The position numbers and the translations under genes are program-made. Shown one piece after another: positions 18,079-26,711 of a stretch of DNA of 64,000 nt. The stretch comes from Mediterraneibacter massiliensis (GTDB taxonomy: Bacteria > Bacillota > Clostridia > Lachnospirales > Lachnospiraceae): the NCBI RefSeq assembly GCF_001487105.1, contig NZ_LN913000.1:1-64000 (forward strand), read 5' to 3'. Below the pieces are notes generated by a model. That model worked only from the letters and a program-made list of their open reading frames with translations, was not told the DNA's origin and made no database searches. The first letter of the stretch is position 1. Every line of letters begins with the position of its first letter.

Positions 18079-18644
18079 AACTTATGATAGCGTCAGATAT
18101 TCATGGCTCAGCATACTATTGTGGAGAGATGCTGGGGGCATATAAACGGGAGGGGGCAGACAGGCTTCTGCTTTTGGGAGACATTTTGTATCATGGTCCC
18201 CGCAATGATCTTCCGGAAAGATATGCGCCAAAGGAAGTAATCGCCATGCTGAATCCTCTGCGCCGGGAAATTATGTGTGTGCGTGGCAACTGTGATACAG
18301 AGGTGGATCAGATGGTACTGGAATTTCCGATCATGGCGGAATATGCATTTTTAGAATTGGGCGGTACGACTATTTTTGCTACCCATGGGCATGTATTTAA
18401 TCCTCATAAGCCGCCTATGTTAAAGCAAGGAGATATCTTGCTGAACGGACATACCCATGTGCCGGCTTGCGAAGAGATATATGGGGAAGAGGGGGAGACA
18501 TTCTGGTATATGAATCCGGGGTCTGTTTCTATTCCGAAAGAAAATTCAGCACACAGCTATATGCTATATGAGAATGGAAAATTTATGTGGAAAACTTTAG
18601 AGGGAGAGGAATATAAAGCATGGAAGATCGATATGCACTGTTGA
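18075..18644 (+). CDS. yfcE: YfcE/MJ0936-type metallophosphoesterase
   Basis: 189 residues with the calcineurin-like motifs in order: MIASDIHGS, LLLGDILYHG, RGNCD, FATHGH and NGHTHVP. This fits the YfcE family of small manganese-dependent phosphodiesterases; the physiological substrate is unknown. Its ATG overlaps the jetD stop (ATGA), placing it in the same transcription unit as the Wadjet genes. It ends inside the next gene. Confidence 0.9.
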   Translation: MKLMIASDIHGSAYYCGEMLGAYKREGADRLLLLGDILYHGPRNDLPERYAPKEVIAMLNPLRREIMCVRGNCDTEVDQMVLEFPIMAEYAFLELGGTTIFATHGHVFNPHKPPMLKQGDILLNGHTHVPACEEIYGEEGETFWYMNPGSVSIPKENSAHSYMLYENGKFMWKTLEGEEYKAWKIDMHC

Positions 18645-19594
18645 TCGATTCGGACAATGTGTCGGCAAAATATATCAAACCGATCTTGGACGAGTTGTCA
18701 AAATACGGGAATGTAACTTATAAAAGGATTTACGGAGACTGGACAAAGACGAATAATGCCGGGTGGAAAGGTGAACTTTTGCAGAATTCTATCACGCCGA
18801 TTCAGCAATTCAGCTATACTTATGGGAAAAATGCCACAGATTCGGCGATGATCATCGATGCTATGGATATGCTGTATACGAGTGAATTGGAAGGATTTTG
18901 CCTGGTTTCCAGTGACAGTGATTTTACAAAACTGGCCAGCCGTCTAAGAGAAAGCGGCAAGACAGTGATCGGTATGGGGGAAGTGAAAACGCCGCAGCCA
19001 TTTCGTAAAGCATGTGATATTTTTACAGAGCTGGAGCTTCTATTGGAAGATAATACATTAGAGAAAGAAGAACGCGCAAACAGCCATGCGCCGTCAGGAA
19101 AAGACAGTGACAAAGTAAACCGGGATATGGCAGTTTCTAAAAATCAGATTGAGGAAGCTGTAGTGAAGATTATCACAGAGAATCAAAATGATAATAAAGA
19201 AACGGGTTTGGGCGAAGTGGGAAGCCGGCTTGTCAAGCTGTATCCGGATTTTGACGTGCGTCGGTATGGATACAGCCTGCTTTCTAAATTTTTGGAGACT
19301 TTTCCAAAACTGAAACTGATCCAGGATGGTACAAAGGTCTCGGTGACATTGTATGAAGACAGAAGCAAAAAAGAGATGTTGGAAGAATATATTTTGCAGC
19401 TGCTGCGGGATGCAGGACGCCAGGGGGTGTCGCTGGGAACGCTGGGAAACAAGATCAGAAACCGGTTTGGGGATTTCAAAGTCCGGGATTATGGATATTC
19501 ACAGTTTAAGCAGTATATTGAAAGCTTTCCGGATGTGAAGATAGAAGAAAATGGAGAGAAAAATACAGCGGTGTACAGTGGGAGGACAAAATAA
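18620..19594 (+). CDS. NYN-domain putative RNase with two OST-HTH/LOTUS domains
   Basis: 324 residues. Residues 1-140 form a NYN (PIN-like, limkain-type) nuclease domain: ALLIDSDNVSAKY, TDSAMIIDAMDML and CLVSSDSDFTKLASRLRE supply the acidic metal-binding residues. Two related modules follow (about residues 178-250 and 255-320), each with a GEVGSRLVKLYPDFDVRRYGY-like or LGNKIRNRFGDFKVRDYGY-like core, the OST-HTH/LOTUS RNA-binding fold. It overlaps yfcE by 25 bases. It may act on RNA; a link to Wadjet is only positional. Confidence 0.88.
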   Translation: MEDRYALLIDSDNVSAKYIKPILDELSKYGNVTYKRIYGDWTKTNNAGWKGELLQNSITPIQQFSYTYGKNATDSAMIIDAMDMLYTSELEGFCLVSSDSDFTKLASRLRESGKTVIGMGEVKTPQPFRKACDIFTELELLLEDNTLEKEERANSHAPSGKDSDKVNRDMAVSKNQIEEAVVKIITENQNDNKETGLGEVGSRLVKLYPDFDVRRYGYSLLSKFLETFPKLKLIQDGTKVSVTLYEDRSKKEMLEEYILQLLRDAGRQGVSLGTLGNKIRNRFGDFKVRDYGYSQFKQYIESFPDVKIEENGEKNTAVYSGRTK

Positions 19595-19606
19595 GAAATA
19601 GAGAGT

Positions 19607-19657
19607 GCAACAGCCAGCCTTTCCGGTTTTATATTTCCGGAAGGGCTGGCTGTGTGT
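19607..19657. terminator. Terminator between NYN-LOTUS gene and the convergent DeoR gene
   Basis: ACAGCCAGCC pairs with GGGCTGGCTGT, and the inner bases TTCCGG also pair with CCGGAA, giving a long hairpin. It includes the last codons of the DeoR gene and could act on both strands, although no long T-run follows. Confidence 0.6.
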
Positions 19658-20453
19658 CTGCGATAATGACTTCCACGCCGGTTTGACGTATTTTCTCTAG
19701 TTCACAAGGGTCGCACTCTGCATCTGTGATCAGACAGGAAACATCCGATAAGTTTCCAAAGAAAAAGCTATGTTGGATCCCTACTTTCCTGTGATCTGCC
19801 ACGACGATCACAGGGCCGCTGCAGTGGCGGATCATCGCCTGGTTGACGGCAGGATCTTGTACAGCCATAGAAGTAAGACCACCTTTTGCGCTGATGCCGC
19901 TTACTCCAAGAATACATTTTGTTGCGGATATTTTTTCTATTGCCTCGACTGCGAGAGTACCGGTCGTATACATTTTAGAATTGCCCATTTTTGTATTCCC
20001 GATCACTTCACCCCCGATCAATACAAGTTCTGTGCTTGAATCTCTGTCGGTAAATAAACTCCGTCCATTGTTTGTAATAATTGTGACAGCTTTATTTTTA
20101 ATATATGGGATGACTCTAAGAGCAGTAGAACTACTGTTAAAAAAGACAGTATCCCCGTCTTCAAGTAAAGTGGCCGCATATTGGGCGATTTTATCTTTTT
20201 CTTCCGTGCAGGCGGAAGCACCTTTTTCGTCGTCGAATCTCGGATGACTTCTTTTTATATCCAGCATACAGATATTGTTTTTACATCGTATCGCTTCTCC
20301 ATAATTGGCCAGAAGGTGTATATCTCTGCGTATCGTTGTATCCGATACGCCAAACATATCCGCAAGTTCTGTTATTTTTATGCAATTATTTTTACGCAGA
20401 TAATTAATGATCTTATTCTGACGTGAAATGATTTCGCTTTTGCTTGTTTTCAT
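19629..20453 (-). CDS. DeoR/GlpR-family transcriptional regulator
   Basis: 274 residues. The N-terminal winged helix-turn-helix (KITELADMFGVSDTTIRRDI, about residues 20-40) is typical of DeoR repressors. The C-terminal sugar-phosphate-isomerase-like sensor has TITNNGRSLF, GGEVIG, GVSGISAKGGLTS and VVADHRKVG. The start at 20453 is chosen for the AAGGGA site upstream; the ATG at 20483 lacks one. It is divergent from the lyase-antiporter-dehydrogenase genes and is the obvious candidate regulator. The effector is unknown; family members usually sense phosphorylated metabolites. Confidence 0.88.
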   Translation of the reverse strand: MKTSKSEIISRQNKIINYLRKNNCIKITELADMFGVSDTTIRRDIHLLANYGEAIRCKNNICMLDIKRSHPRFDDEKGASACTEEKDKIAQYAATLLEDGDTVFFNSSSTALRVIPYIKNKAVTIITNNGRSLFTDRDSSTELVLIGGEVIGNTKMGNSKMYTTGTLAVEAIEKISATKCILGVSGISAKGGLTSMAVQDPAVNQAMIRHCSGPVIVVADHRKVGIQHSFFFGNLSDVSCLITDAECDPCELEKIRQTGVEVIIADTQPALPEI

Positions 20454-20483
20454 GATAGCGTCCCTTCTATATGCAAAAATCAT

Positions 20484-20773
20484 AATTATTTATAAATATG
20501 CTAATACAAAACAGAGATTTTGTAAATAAAATATATGCAATAAATGTGTAAAAAGAAGAAAAGTGTCGGAATAAACAAAATTATAAATGAAAAAATATAC
20601 AAAATAAACAATATTTGCATAAAACAATAATTATATAAAAATATTTGACGTATATGACAAATTAAATGAAAAAATTATATTGAAAATGCGAATATTATTT
20701 TCATAAAAACAAATATATAATATTTCATATCAAAAAATTCACCGGCAAAACCGATGGGAAACAGGAGGGGAAA
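20484..20773. promoter_or_regulatory. AT-rich divergent control region
   Basis: 290 bases without a gene between the divergent DeoR and lyase starts, markedly richer in A and T than the surroundings. The motif ATAAACAA occurs near 20573 and 20603, a possible DeoR half-site. TTGACG occurs near 20644 and TATAAT near 20717, but no convincing pair with 17-base spacing was found. A strong AGGAGGGG precedes the lyase ATG. Confidence 0.5.
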
Positions 20774-21940
20774 ATGGGAACAAGTGAAGAGTTAATGCCC
20801 AAAATTGACAGAACACATATTTTTGAAAAAAACAAAGAATATGAAGATATGGACTTTGCGACCCGTGCAATTGATGTGGGAAATTATACAGACCGTTCAG
20901 CGGTACCGATCTACGCATCGGTTACATCAGGTACGACTTACCAGAGAAATGGAGATCCCAGTAGGGATGCACTGTGCGCGAATATCGCTTCCCTGGAAGG
21001 AGCAGCGTATACATTAGCGACGGCGAGCGGAGTGTCTGCAGTGACACTGCCGATCTTAGCGCTTCTTAATCATGGCGAACGCATTATCTGTCATAAGGAT
21101 CTGTATCTTTGGACATATTTCTTTGTAAGAGAAGATTTGCCAAGACTGCTCAACGCAGATGTCGTCATGGTAGATATGACCAAGGAAGAAGAACTGGAAA
21201 AAGAATTGAAAAAAGGCGGCACAAAATTAATCCTGTCAGAGACAGTTACGAATCCGATGCTGGAAGTGATCGATCTGAAAAGGTGCAGTGAATTGGCTCA
21301 TCAATATGGCGCTAAACATATCAATGACAATACTTTTGCCTCTCCCTATCTATGCAGGCCGCTGGAATTGGGCTGCGATGTAGTCTGTGAAAGCGCTACG
21401 AAATATATAAACGGGCATGGAGATGCACTGGGCGGCGCTATCAGCACAAACGAACATGAAATCTATTATAAACTTCAGAGGATGATGGGAGAATTAGGAC
21501 CTTGTCTGAGTCCTTTTGGTTCTTTTTTGATCATGCGCGGCATACAGACTTTGCCTATGCGTATGGAGAGACACTGCGATAATGCGGAAAAGCTGGCGGC
21601 TTATTTGGCTGCAAAGCCGTTTGTGAAAAACCTGATCTATCCGGGACTTGCAGAACATCCGCAGCATGAACTGGCGAAAAAGCAGCTGAAAAGATTCGGC
21701 GGTATGCTGTGTTTCCAATTGGATGTAGATCATGAGACACTGCATGAAAAATTTATCCCGGAACTGAAATTGTTTAAACACTGGGTAAGCTTAGGGGAAG
21801 CGCATTCCCTGATCAGTCCGAAAGATGCAGATGACGAAAAGGGAATCCCAGCAGACCTGATCCGTGTCTCTGTCGGTTTGGAAGATGTTTCAGACTTGAT
21901 CGACGATCTGGAGAACAGCTTTAAAAAGATAGGTCTGTAA
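20774..21940 (+). CDS. Trans-sulfuration-type PLP enzyme (gamma-lyase/synthase family)
   Basis: 388 residues. Family features of cystathionine/methionine gamma-lyases are visible: DFATRAIDVGN at the start, VPIYASVTSGTTYQR, ETVTNPMLEV (PLP aspartate/asparagine region), and ATKYINGHGDALGG, whose lysine should bind pyridoxal phosphate. Whether it removes sulfur (methanethiol, H2S) or another gamma-leaving group cannot be told. Downstream genes encode an antiporter and a 2-hydroxyacid dehydrogenase, which suggests that the 2-oxoacid product (for example 2-oxobutyrate) is reduced rather than oxidised. Confidence 0.85.
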   Translation: MGTSEELMPKIDRTHIFEKNKEYEDMDFATRAIDVGNYTDRSAVPIYASVTSGTTYQRNGDPSRDALCANIASLEGAAYTLATASGVSAVTLPILALLNHGERIICHKDLYLWTYFFVREDLPRLLNADVVMVDMTKEEELEKELKKGGTKLILSETVTNPMLEVIDLKRCSELAHQYGAKHINDNTFASPYLCRPLELGCDVVCESATKYINGHGDALGGAISTNEHEIYYKLQRMMGELGPCLSPFGSFLIMRGIQTLPMRMERHCDNAEKLAAYLAAKPFVKNLIYPGLAEHPQHELAKKQLKRFGGMLCFQLDVDHETLHEKFIPELKLFKHWVSLGEAHSLISPKDADDEKGIPADLIRVSVGLEDVSDLIDDLENSFKKIGL

Positions 21941-21982
21941 ATGATTTATAAAGAAAGCAAAAGAAAAATTTAAAGGAGAGAG

Positions 21983-23422
21983 ATGATTATGGGAACTGAA
22001 AAGACAACAAACAGAAAAACGCCGTCATGGCAGTACTCGATCATAGCATTTACAGTGATCGTACTTTTTATAGCATTGGGTTTTGCTATTTTTAAAATTG
22101 ATTTTGCGATTTTATTGTTTATATCATGGCTGCTTGCAGGCCTTTTTGCAATGCCTTTGGGATTTAAATTCCGGGAAATAGAAGATTTTGCCTATGAGTC
22201 TGCCAAGAAATGTATTCCTTCTTCAGCTATCATTCTGGCGGTAGGAATTATGATCGCGGCATTTATGGCAGCAGGAACGATTCCTTCTATCTTAGTTGGA
22301 GGTATGGAGATTATTACACCAAAATTTTTCCTGCCTTTTACCTTTTTATTCTGCTGTGTGATTTCTGTCGCTACAGGTACTTCCTGGGGAACTGCGGGAA
22401 CAGTCGGGGTGGCGATGATCGGTATCGGAACAGCCTTAGGGATCAATCCGGCTTTTACATCAGGAGCAATCATATCAGGCGCATATTTTGGAGATAAAAT
22501 GTCTCCACTTTCTGACACAACTATTCTGGCATCTACATTGACAGAGACAGATATTTTCGTACATATTAAAGCAATGTTATGGACTACGATCCCGGGGGCT
22601 CTTCTTTGTGTGATCGTGTATGCGGTCATGGGGATCACAACAGCAGGAGACACATATGACAGAGCTGCGGCAGACGCATTCGTGGAAGCTTTACAGGGAC
22701 TGTATCACATTAATTTCCTGCCGGTTATCCCATTGATTGTTGTTATTGTCATGATCTTGATGCGGAAATCTACGGTGGTTTCTTTGTTGGTCGGCTCTTT
22801 GATCGCGGCAGTGATCGCTGTTGCATATCAGGGTGTATCTATTACGGAGCTGGGAACTTTCCTGACCAGCGGTTTCGTAGCAAATACAGAGGATACAATG
22901 GTTACCTCTATCTTAAACCGTGGTGGTTTGACAAGTATGCTGAAACTTTTGTCTATCTTCATCAGTGCATTGGGGCTGGGCGGAATTTTGACAGGTACAG
23001 GTATTTTACAGCCAATCTTTGCTATGCTGGTAAGAAAGATCAAGACAGGAAAGGGAGTTCTTGTATCCGCTTATGTTACTACATGGCTTGGGATTACTTT
23101 AGTACCTACATATAATTTCCCATTTGTTATGGATGCGACATTATTTAATCCTTTATTAAAGCGCTATAATCTGAAATCGGAAAATCTCTCCAGAATTATG
23201 GAAGATGTCGGAACCCTGGGGGGAACATTGATGCCATGGAGCACAGGACCGGTATTTGTGGCTGGCGTCTTAGGAGTATCTGCCGCTTCTATGTGCAAAT
23301 ACAATTTCCTTGCGATGTTTGTACCGGTGATTTCATTGATTTATATTTTGACTGGATTTGGGCTCAAGAAGATCGATCCTTCCCGCGATTTTTCCGCAAT
23401 TGAAGGGGAGGCAGAAGAATAA
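21983..23422 (+). CDS. NhaC-family Na+/H+ antiporter or substrate antiporter
   Basis: 479 residues with about 11-12 membrane segments. NhaC hallmarks include VISVATGTSWGTAGTVG and SGAYFGDKMSPLSDTT. Members of this family are either sodium/proton antiporters or organic-acid antiporters such as the malate/lactate type. Here it lies between a lyase and a 2-hydroxyacid dehydrogenase, so an exchange of amino acid or hydroxyacid with Na+ or H+ is plausible. AAGGAGAG serves either ATG 21983 or ATG 21989; the second has the better spacing. Confidence 0.88.
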   Translation: MIMGTEKTTNRKTPSWQYSIIAFTVIVLFIALGFAIFKIDFAILLFISWLLAGLFAMPLGFKFREIEDFAYESAKKCIPSSAIILAVGIMIAAFMAAGTIPSILVGGMEIITPKFFLPFTFLFCCVISVATGTSWGTAGTVGVAMIGIGTALGINPAFTSGAIISGAYFGDKMSPLSDTTILASTLTETDIFVHIKAMLWTTIPGALLCVIVYAVMGITTAGDTYDRAAADAFVEALQGLYHINFLPVIPLIVVIVMILMRKSTVVSLLVGSLIAAVIAVAYQGVSITELGTFLTSGFVANTEDTMVTSILNRGGLTSMLKLLSIFISALGLGGILTGTGILQPIFAMLVRKIKTGKGVLVSAYVTTWLGITLVPTYNFPFVMDATLFNPLLKRYNLKSENLSRIMEDVGTLGGTLMPWSTGPVFVAGVLGVSAASMCKYNFLAMFVPVISLIYILTGFGLKKIDPSRDFSAIEGEAEE

Positions 23423-23450
23423 AAGATAAAGTACCGCAAAAGGAGCAGAC

Positions 23451-24437
23451 ATGAAGATTTTTATATACGCTATGCGTGAATTTGATGAACTGGATGTAGC
23501 AGAGAGAGTAAAGCAAGAATATGGAATAGACTTTGGATGGAGCGAAGAGTATCCTACGATGGAGAATGCAGATCTGGCACAAGGGTATGACGCTGTCAGC
23601 ACGACGCCTTGCGAAATAGGAGCCGAACTGTTAGAAAAGTTTCATGACCTAGGTGTGAAGTACATTACCACACGTTCTATAGGATATGATCATATTGATC
23701 TGAAGAAGGCAAAAGAGTTGAACATGCGTGTCAGCAATACAAAATATGATCCGGACGGAGTGTCGAATTATACGGTCATGCTGATCTTGATGTGTCTGCG
23801 GAATATGCCGTATATTTTGAAATGTGCTGAGGTACAGGATTATACGCTCAGAAAAAAGATCGGTAAAGATTTGTCTTGCTGTACGGTGGGAGTGATCGGA
23901 ACCGGACAGATCGGCGCGAATGTAATACGGAATCTTTCAGGATTTGGATGCAGGATCCTGGCATATGATCTATATGAAAAGGAAGGGCTGCCCTGCGAAT
24001 ATGTGACATTAGAGGAACTTTACAAGGAATCGGATGTGATCACGATACATACGCCGGCAACGCCGGAGAGCTATCATATGATCAATTCAGAGACGATATC
24101 CCGTATGAAGAAAGGCGTAGTGCTGATCAACTGCGCACGCGGAAGTATGATAGATACAGAAGCCCTGATCGCTGGCCTTGAGTCTGGGCAGATCGGCGGC
24201 GCGGCTCTGGATGTGCTGGAAAAGGAGGATGGTCTGTATTATTACAACCGGATGGGGGATGTGATCGAAAACAGGACGATGGCGATCCTCCGCTCTTTCC
24301 CGAATGTTATCCTTTCTCCGCATACGGCGTTTTATACAGAGAGGGATGTGGAGAATATGATGCGGTATAATTTTGACAGCCTGTATCGTTTTGAAAATGG
24401 ACTGGACAATCCACTGGAAGTGAAGCTTACAGTCTAA
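23451..24437 (+). CDS. D-isomer-specific 2-hydroxyacid dehydrogenase
   Basis: 328 residues. The N-terminal and C-terminal catalytic halves flank a Rossmann domain with GVIGTGQIGANV (NAD site). The signature region KKGVVLINCARGSMIDTEAL and the catalytic histidine segment NVILSPHTAFYT are present, resembling D-lactate dehydrogenase and VanH-type enzymes. It would reduce a 2-oxoacid to a D-2-hydroxyacid and regenerate NAD+. It is the third gene of the lyase unit; AAGGAG precedes the ATG. Confidence 0.9.
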   Translation: MKIFIYAMREFDELDVAERVKQEYGIDFGWSEEYPTMENADLAQGYDAVSTTPCEIGAELLEKFHDLGVKYITTRSIGYDHIDLKKAKELNMRVSNTKYDPDGVSNYTVMLILMCLRNMPYILKCAEVQDYTLRKKIGKDLSCCTVGVIGTGQIGANVIRNLSGFGCRILAYDLYEKEGLPCEYVTLEELYKESDVITIHTPATPESYHMINSETISRMKKGVVLINCARGSMIDTEALIAGLESGQIGGAALDVLEKEDGLYYYNRMGDVIENRTMAILRSFPNVILSPHTAFYTERDVENMMRYNFDSLYRFENGLDNPLEVKLTV

Positions 24438-24458
24438 AATATGCATATAAATAGAGAA

Positions 24459-24506
24459 CCTCAAACCAGAATGAACTTTAAAAAGTGAAATGGTTTGAGG
24501 TTTTTT
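24459..24506 (+). terminator. Rho-independent terminator after the dehydrogenase gene
   Basis: CCTCAAACCA and TGGTTTGAGG form a ten-pair perfect stem followed by TTTTTT. It separates the lyase unit from nadABC. Confidence 0.92.
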
Positions 24507-24536
24507 GGTAAATGCAAAGCTGTCAACTTGTGTGTC

Positions 24537-24565
24537 TTGTCACATGTAAAAACATGTGGTATAAT
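24537..24565 (+). promoter_or_regulatory. nadABC promoter with predicted NiaR operator
   Basis: TTGTCA (24537-24542) and a perfect TATAAT (24560-24565) are separated by 17 bases. The spacer contains the inverted repeat CACATGT-AAAA-ACATGTG (24541-24558), so a bound repressor would block polymerase. Since the operon's last gene is the NAD repressor niaR, this palindrome is the best candidate for its operator, repressed when niacin is available. Confidence 0.8.
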
Positions 24566-24597
24566 GATGTGAATTTACTGGGAGGAAGAGTATAGTT

Positions 24598-25503
24598 ATG
24601 TCAATAGTAGATGAAATACATCAATTAAAGAAAGAAAAGAAAGCCGTGATCTTGGCCCATTATTATGTGCCGGGTGAGGTACAGGAGATTGCTGATTATA
24701 TAGGAGATTCTTTTTATTTAAGCAAGATAGCTGTATCCTTGCAGGCAGATACGATCGTATTTTGCGGAGTTTCCTTTATGGGAGAAAGCGCCAAAATCCT
24801 CAATCCGGAGAAAACAGTGCTGATGCCGGACAGACAAGCAGATTGCGCTATGGCACATATGGCAGTGAAAGAAACGATCCAGAAAGTAAGAGAAAAGTAT
24901 GAGGATCTGGCAGTTGTCTGCTATATCAATTCTACTGCGGAGCTGAAACGATATTCGGATGTGTGCGTAACGTCGGCAAATGCAGTGAAGATCGTGAAAG
25001 CGCTTCCGAATAAGCATATTTTTTTCATACCGGACAGAAATCTGGCACATCATGTAGCTAAACAAGTACCGGAAAAGCATTTCATTTATAATGAAGGATA
25101 TTGTCCGATTCATGATGAAGTACGGGAAAAAGAAGTACGGAAGTTAAAAGACCTTCATCCGCAGGCACAGATCCTGACACATCCGGAGTGTTCGGAGAAG
25201 ATCTGCCGTATGTCAGACTACATAGGGAGTACTTCCGGGATCATTGCATATGCAGGAAGAAGTCCGCAGAAGGAATTTATCATCTGTACAGAAGAGGGCG
25301 TAAGGTACATGCTGGAAAAAGAAAATCCGGAAAAAATCTTTTACTTTACAGATACAGTTCCAATCTGTAAAGATATGAAGAGTATTACTTTGGAAAAGAT
25401 CAAACATGTGCTTAAAACCGGTGAAAATGAAGTACAAATGACAAAAGCTGAGGCGGCAGTGTATGAAAAGCCATTGAAGCGTATGCTGGAATTGGCAAAA
25501 TAG
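24598..25503 (+). CDS. nadA: Quinolinate synthase
   Basis: 301 residues. NadA motifs include LAHYYVPGEVQEIADYIGDS near the N-terminus, FCGVSFMGESAKIL, and SEKICRMSDYIGSTSG near residue 200; the cysteines in these segments are the expected ligands of the oxygen-sensitive [4Fe-4S] cluster. It condenses iminoaspartate with dihydroxyacetone phosphate. First gene of nadA-nadB-nadC-niaR; GGGAGGAAG precedes the ATG. Confidence 0.95.
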   Translation: MSIVDEIHQLKKEKKAVILAHYYVPGEVQEIADYIGDSFYLSKIAVSLQADTIVFCGVSFMGESAKILNPEKTVLMPDRQADCAMAHMAVKETIQKVREKYEDLAVVCYINSTAELKRYSDVCVTSANAVKIVKALPNKHIFFIPDRNLAHHVAKQVPEKHFIYNEGYCPIHDEVREKEVRKLKDLHPQAQILTHPECSEKICRMSDYIGSTSGIIAYAGRSPQKEFIICTEEGVRYMLEKENPEKIFYFTDTVPICKDMKSITLEKIKHVLKTGENEVQMTKAEAAVYEKPLKRMLELAK

Positions 25504-25520
25504 ATATGGGGGATGGGCAT

Positions 25521-26708
25521 ATGAAAATACAGGCGGATGTGGTGATCGTAGGGACCGGAGTGGCCGGACTTTTCAGTGCGCTGAATCTGCCTTTGGACAA
25601 GCAGATCATCATGCTGACAAAAGCAGATGTACAAAGCAGTGATTCTTTCCTGGCACAAGGCGGGATCTGTGTACTGCGGGATGAGAACGACTACGCAGGG
25701 TACTTTGAAGATACGATGAAAGCCGGACACTATGAAAACAGAAAAGAATCGGTGGATATTATGATCCGAAGCTCCAGAGAGATCATAGAAGATCTGGTTG
25801 CCTGTGGAGTTGAATTTGAGAAAGAAAACGGTGAATATATATATACAAGGGAGGGGGCTCATTCCAGACCTCGTATACTTTTCCACGAGGATATTACCGG
25901 AAAAGAAATCACGAGCAAGCTGCTTAAGCAAGTGCAGGAGCGGGATAATATACAGATATTAGAGTATACGACAATGACAGATATTATCGAAGCAGAGGGA
26001 ATATGCAGAGGAGTATATGCTGTCAATAAAGCGGCAGAAGAACTGGAATTACATGCAGAGCATACAATCCTGGCAAGCGGCGGTATTGGAGGATTATACG
26101 AACATTCAACGAATTTTCCTCATCTGACAGGAGATGCGCTCACTGTTGCGAAAAGGCATGGGATACGTCTGGAACATCTGGATTATGTACAGATCCATCC
26201 GACGACATTATATTCAAAGAAACCGGGAAGGCGTTTCTTGATCTCGGAGTCTGTCCGGGGAGAGGGCGCAGTGCTGTATAACAAGGCCAAAAAACGATTC
26301 GTAGATGAACTGCTTCCGAGAGATGTAGTAACAAAGGCTATCCGGGAACAAATGGAAAAGGATGGAACAGAGTATGTATGGCTTTCTATGGAAAAAATGG
26401 ACAAAACAGAGATCTTGAAGCATTTTCCAAATATATATAAACATTGTTTGGAAGAAGGATATGACGTGACTAAGGAGTGTATTCCGGTCGTACCGGCGCA
26501 GCACTATTTTATGGGAGGTATCTGGGTGGACTCGTACAGCCGGACCTCCATGGAACGGTTATTCGCTGTAGGAGAGACAAGCTGCAACGGTGTGCATGGA
26601 GCCAACAGGCTGGCGAGCAATTCCTTATTGGAAAGTCTTGTTTTCGCAAAACGTGCCGCAAGGAAGATTACGGCGGCATATGGACAGAAAGAAAAGGAGA
26701 GAAAGTAA
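25521..26708 (+). CDS. nadB: L-aspartate oxidase
   Basis: 395 residues. The FAD-binding motif VVIVGTGVAGLFSAL is at the N-terminus, with REGAHSRPRILFHEDITG, ASGGIGGLY and GVHGANRLASNSLLE, all typical of the succinate dehydrogenase/NadB flavoprotein fold. It is shorter than the roughly 530-residue enterobacterial enzyme because the C-terminal helical domain is missing, as often seen in clostridia. The start at 25521 is favoured by GGGGGATGGG upstream; the ATG at 25506 has no ribosome site. Makes iminoaspartate for NadA. Confidence 0.93.
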   Translation: MKIQADVVIVGTGVAGLFSALNLPLDKQIIMLTKADVQSSDSFLAQGGICVLRDENDYAGYFEDTMKAGHYENRKESVDIMIRSSREIIEDLVACGVEFEKENGEYIYTREGAHSRPRILFHEDITGKEITSKLLKQVQERDNIQILEYTTMTDIIEAEGICRGVYAVNKAAEELELHAEHTILASGGIGGLYEHSTNFPHLTGDALTVAKRHGIRLEHLDYVQIHPTTLYSKKPGRRFLISESVRGEGAVLYNKAKKRFVDELLPRDVVTKAIREQMEKDGTEYVWLSMEKMDKTEILKHFPNIYKHCLEEGYDVTKECIPVVPAQHYFMGGIWVDSYSRTSMERLFAVGETSCNGVHGANRLASNSLLESLVFAKRAARKITAAYGQKEKERK

Positions 26709-26711
26709 AAG

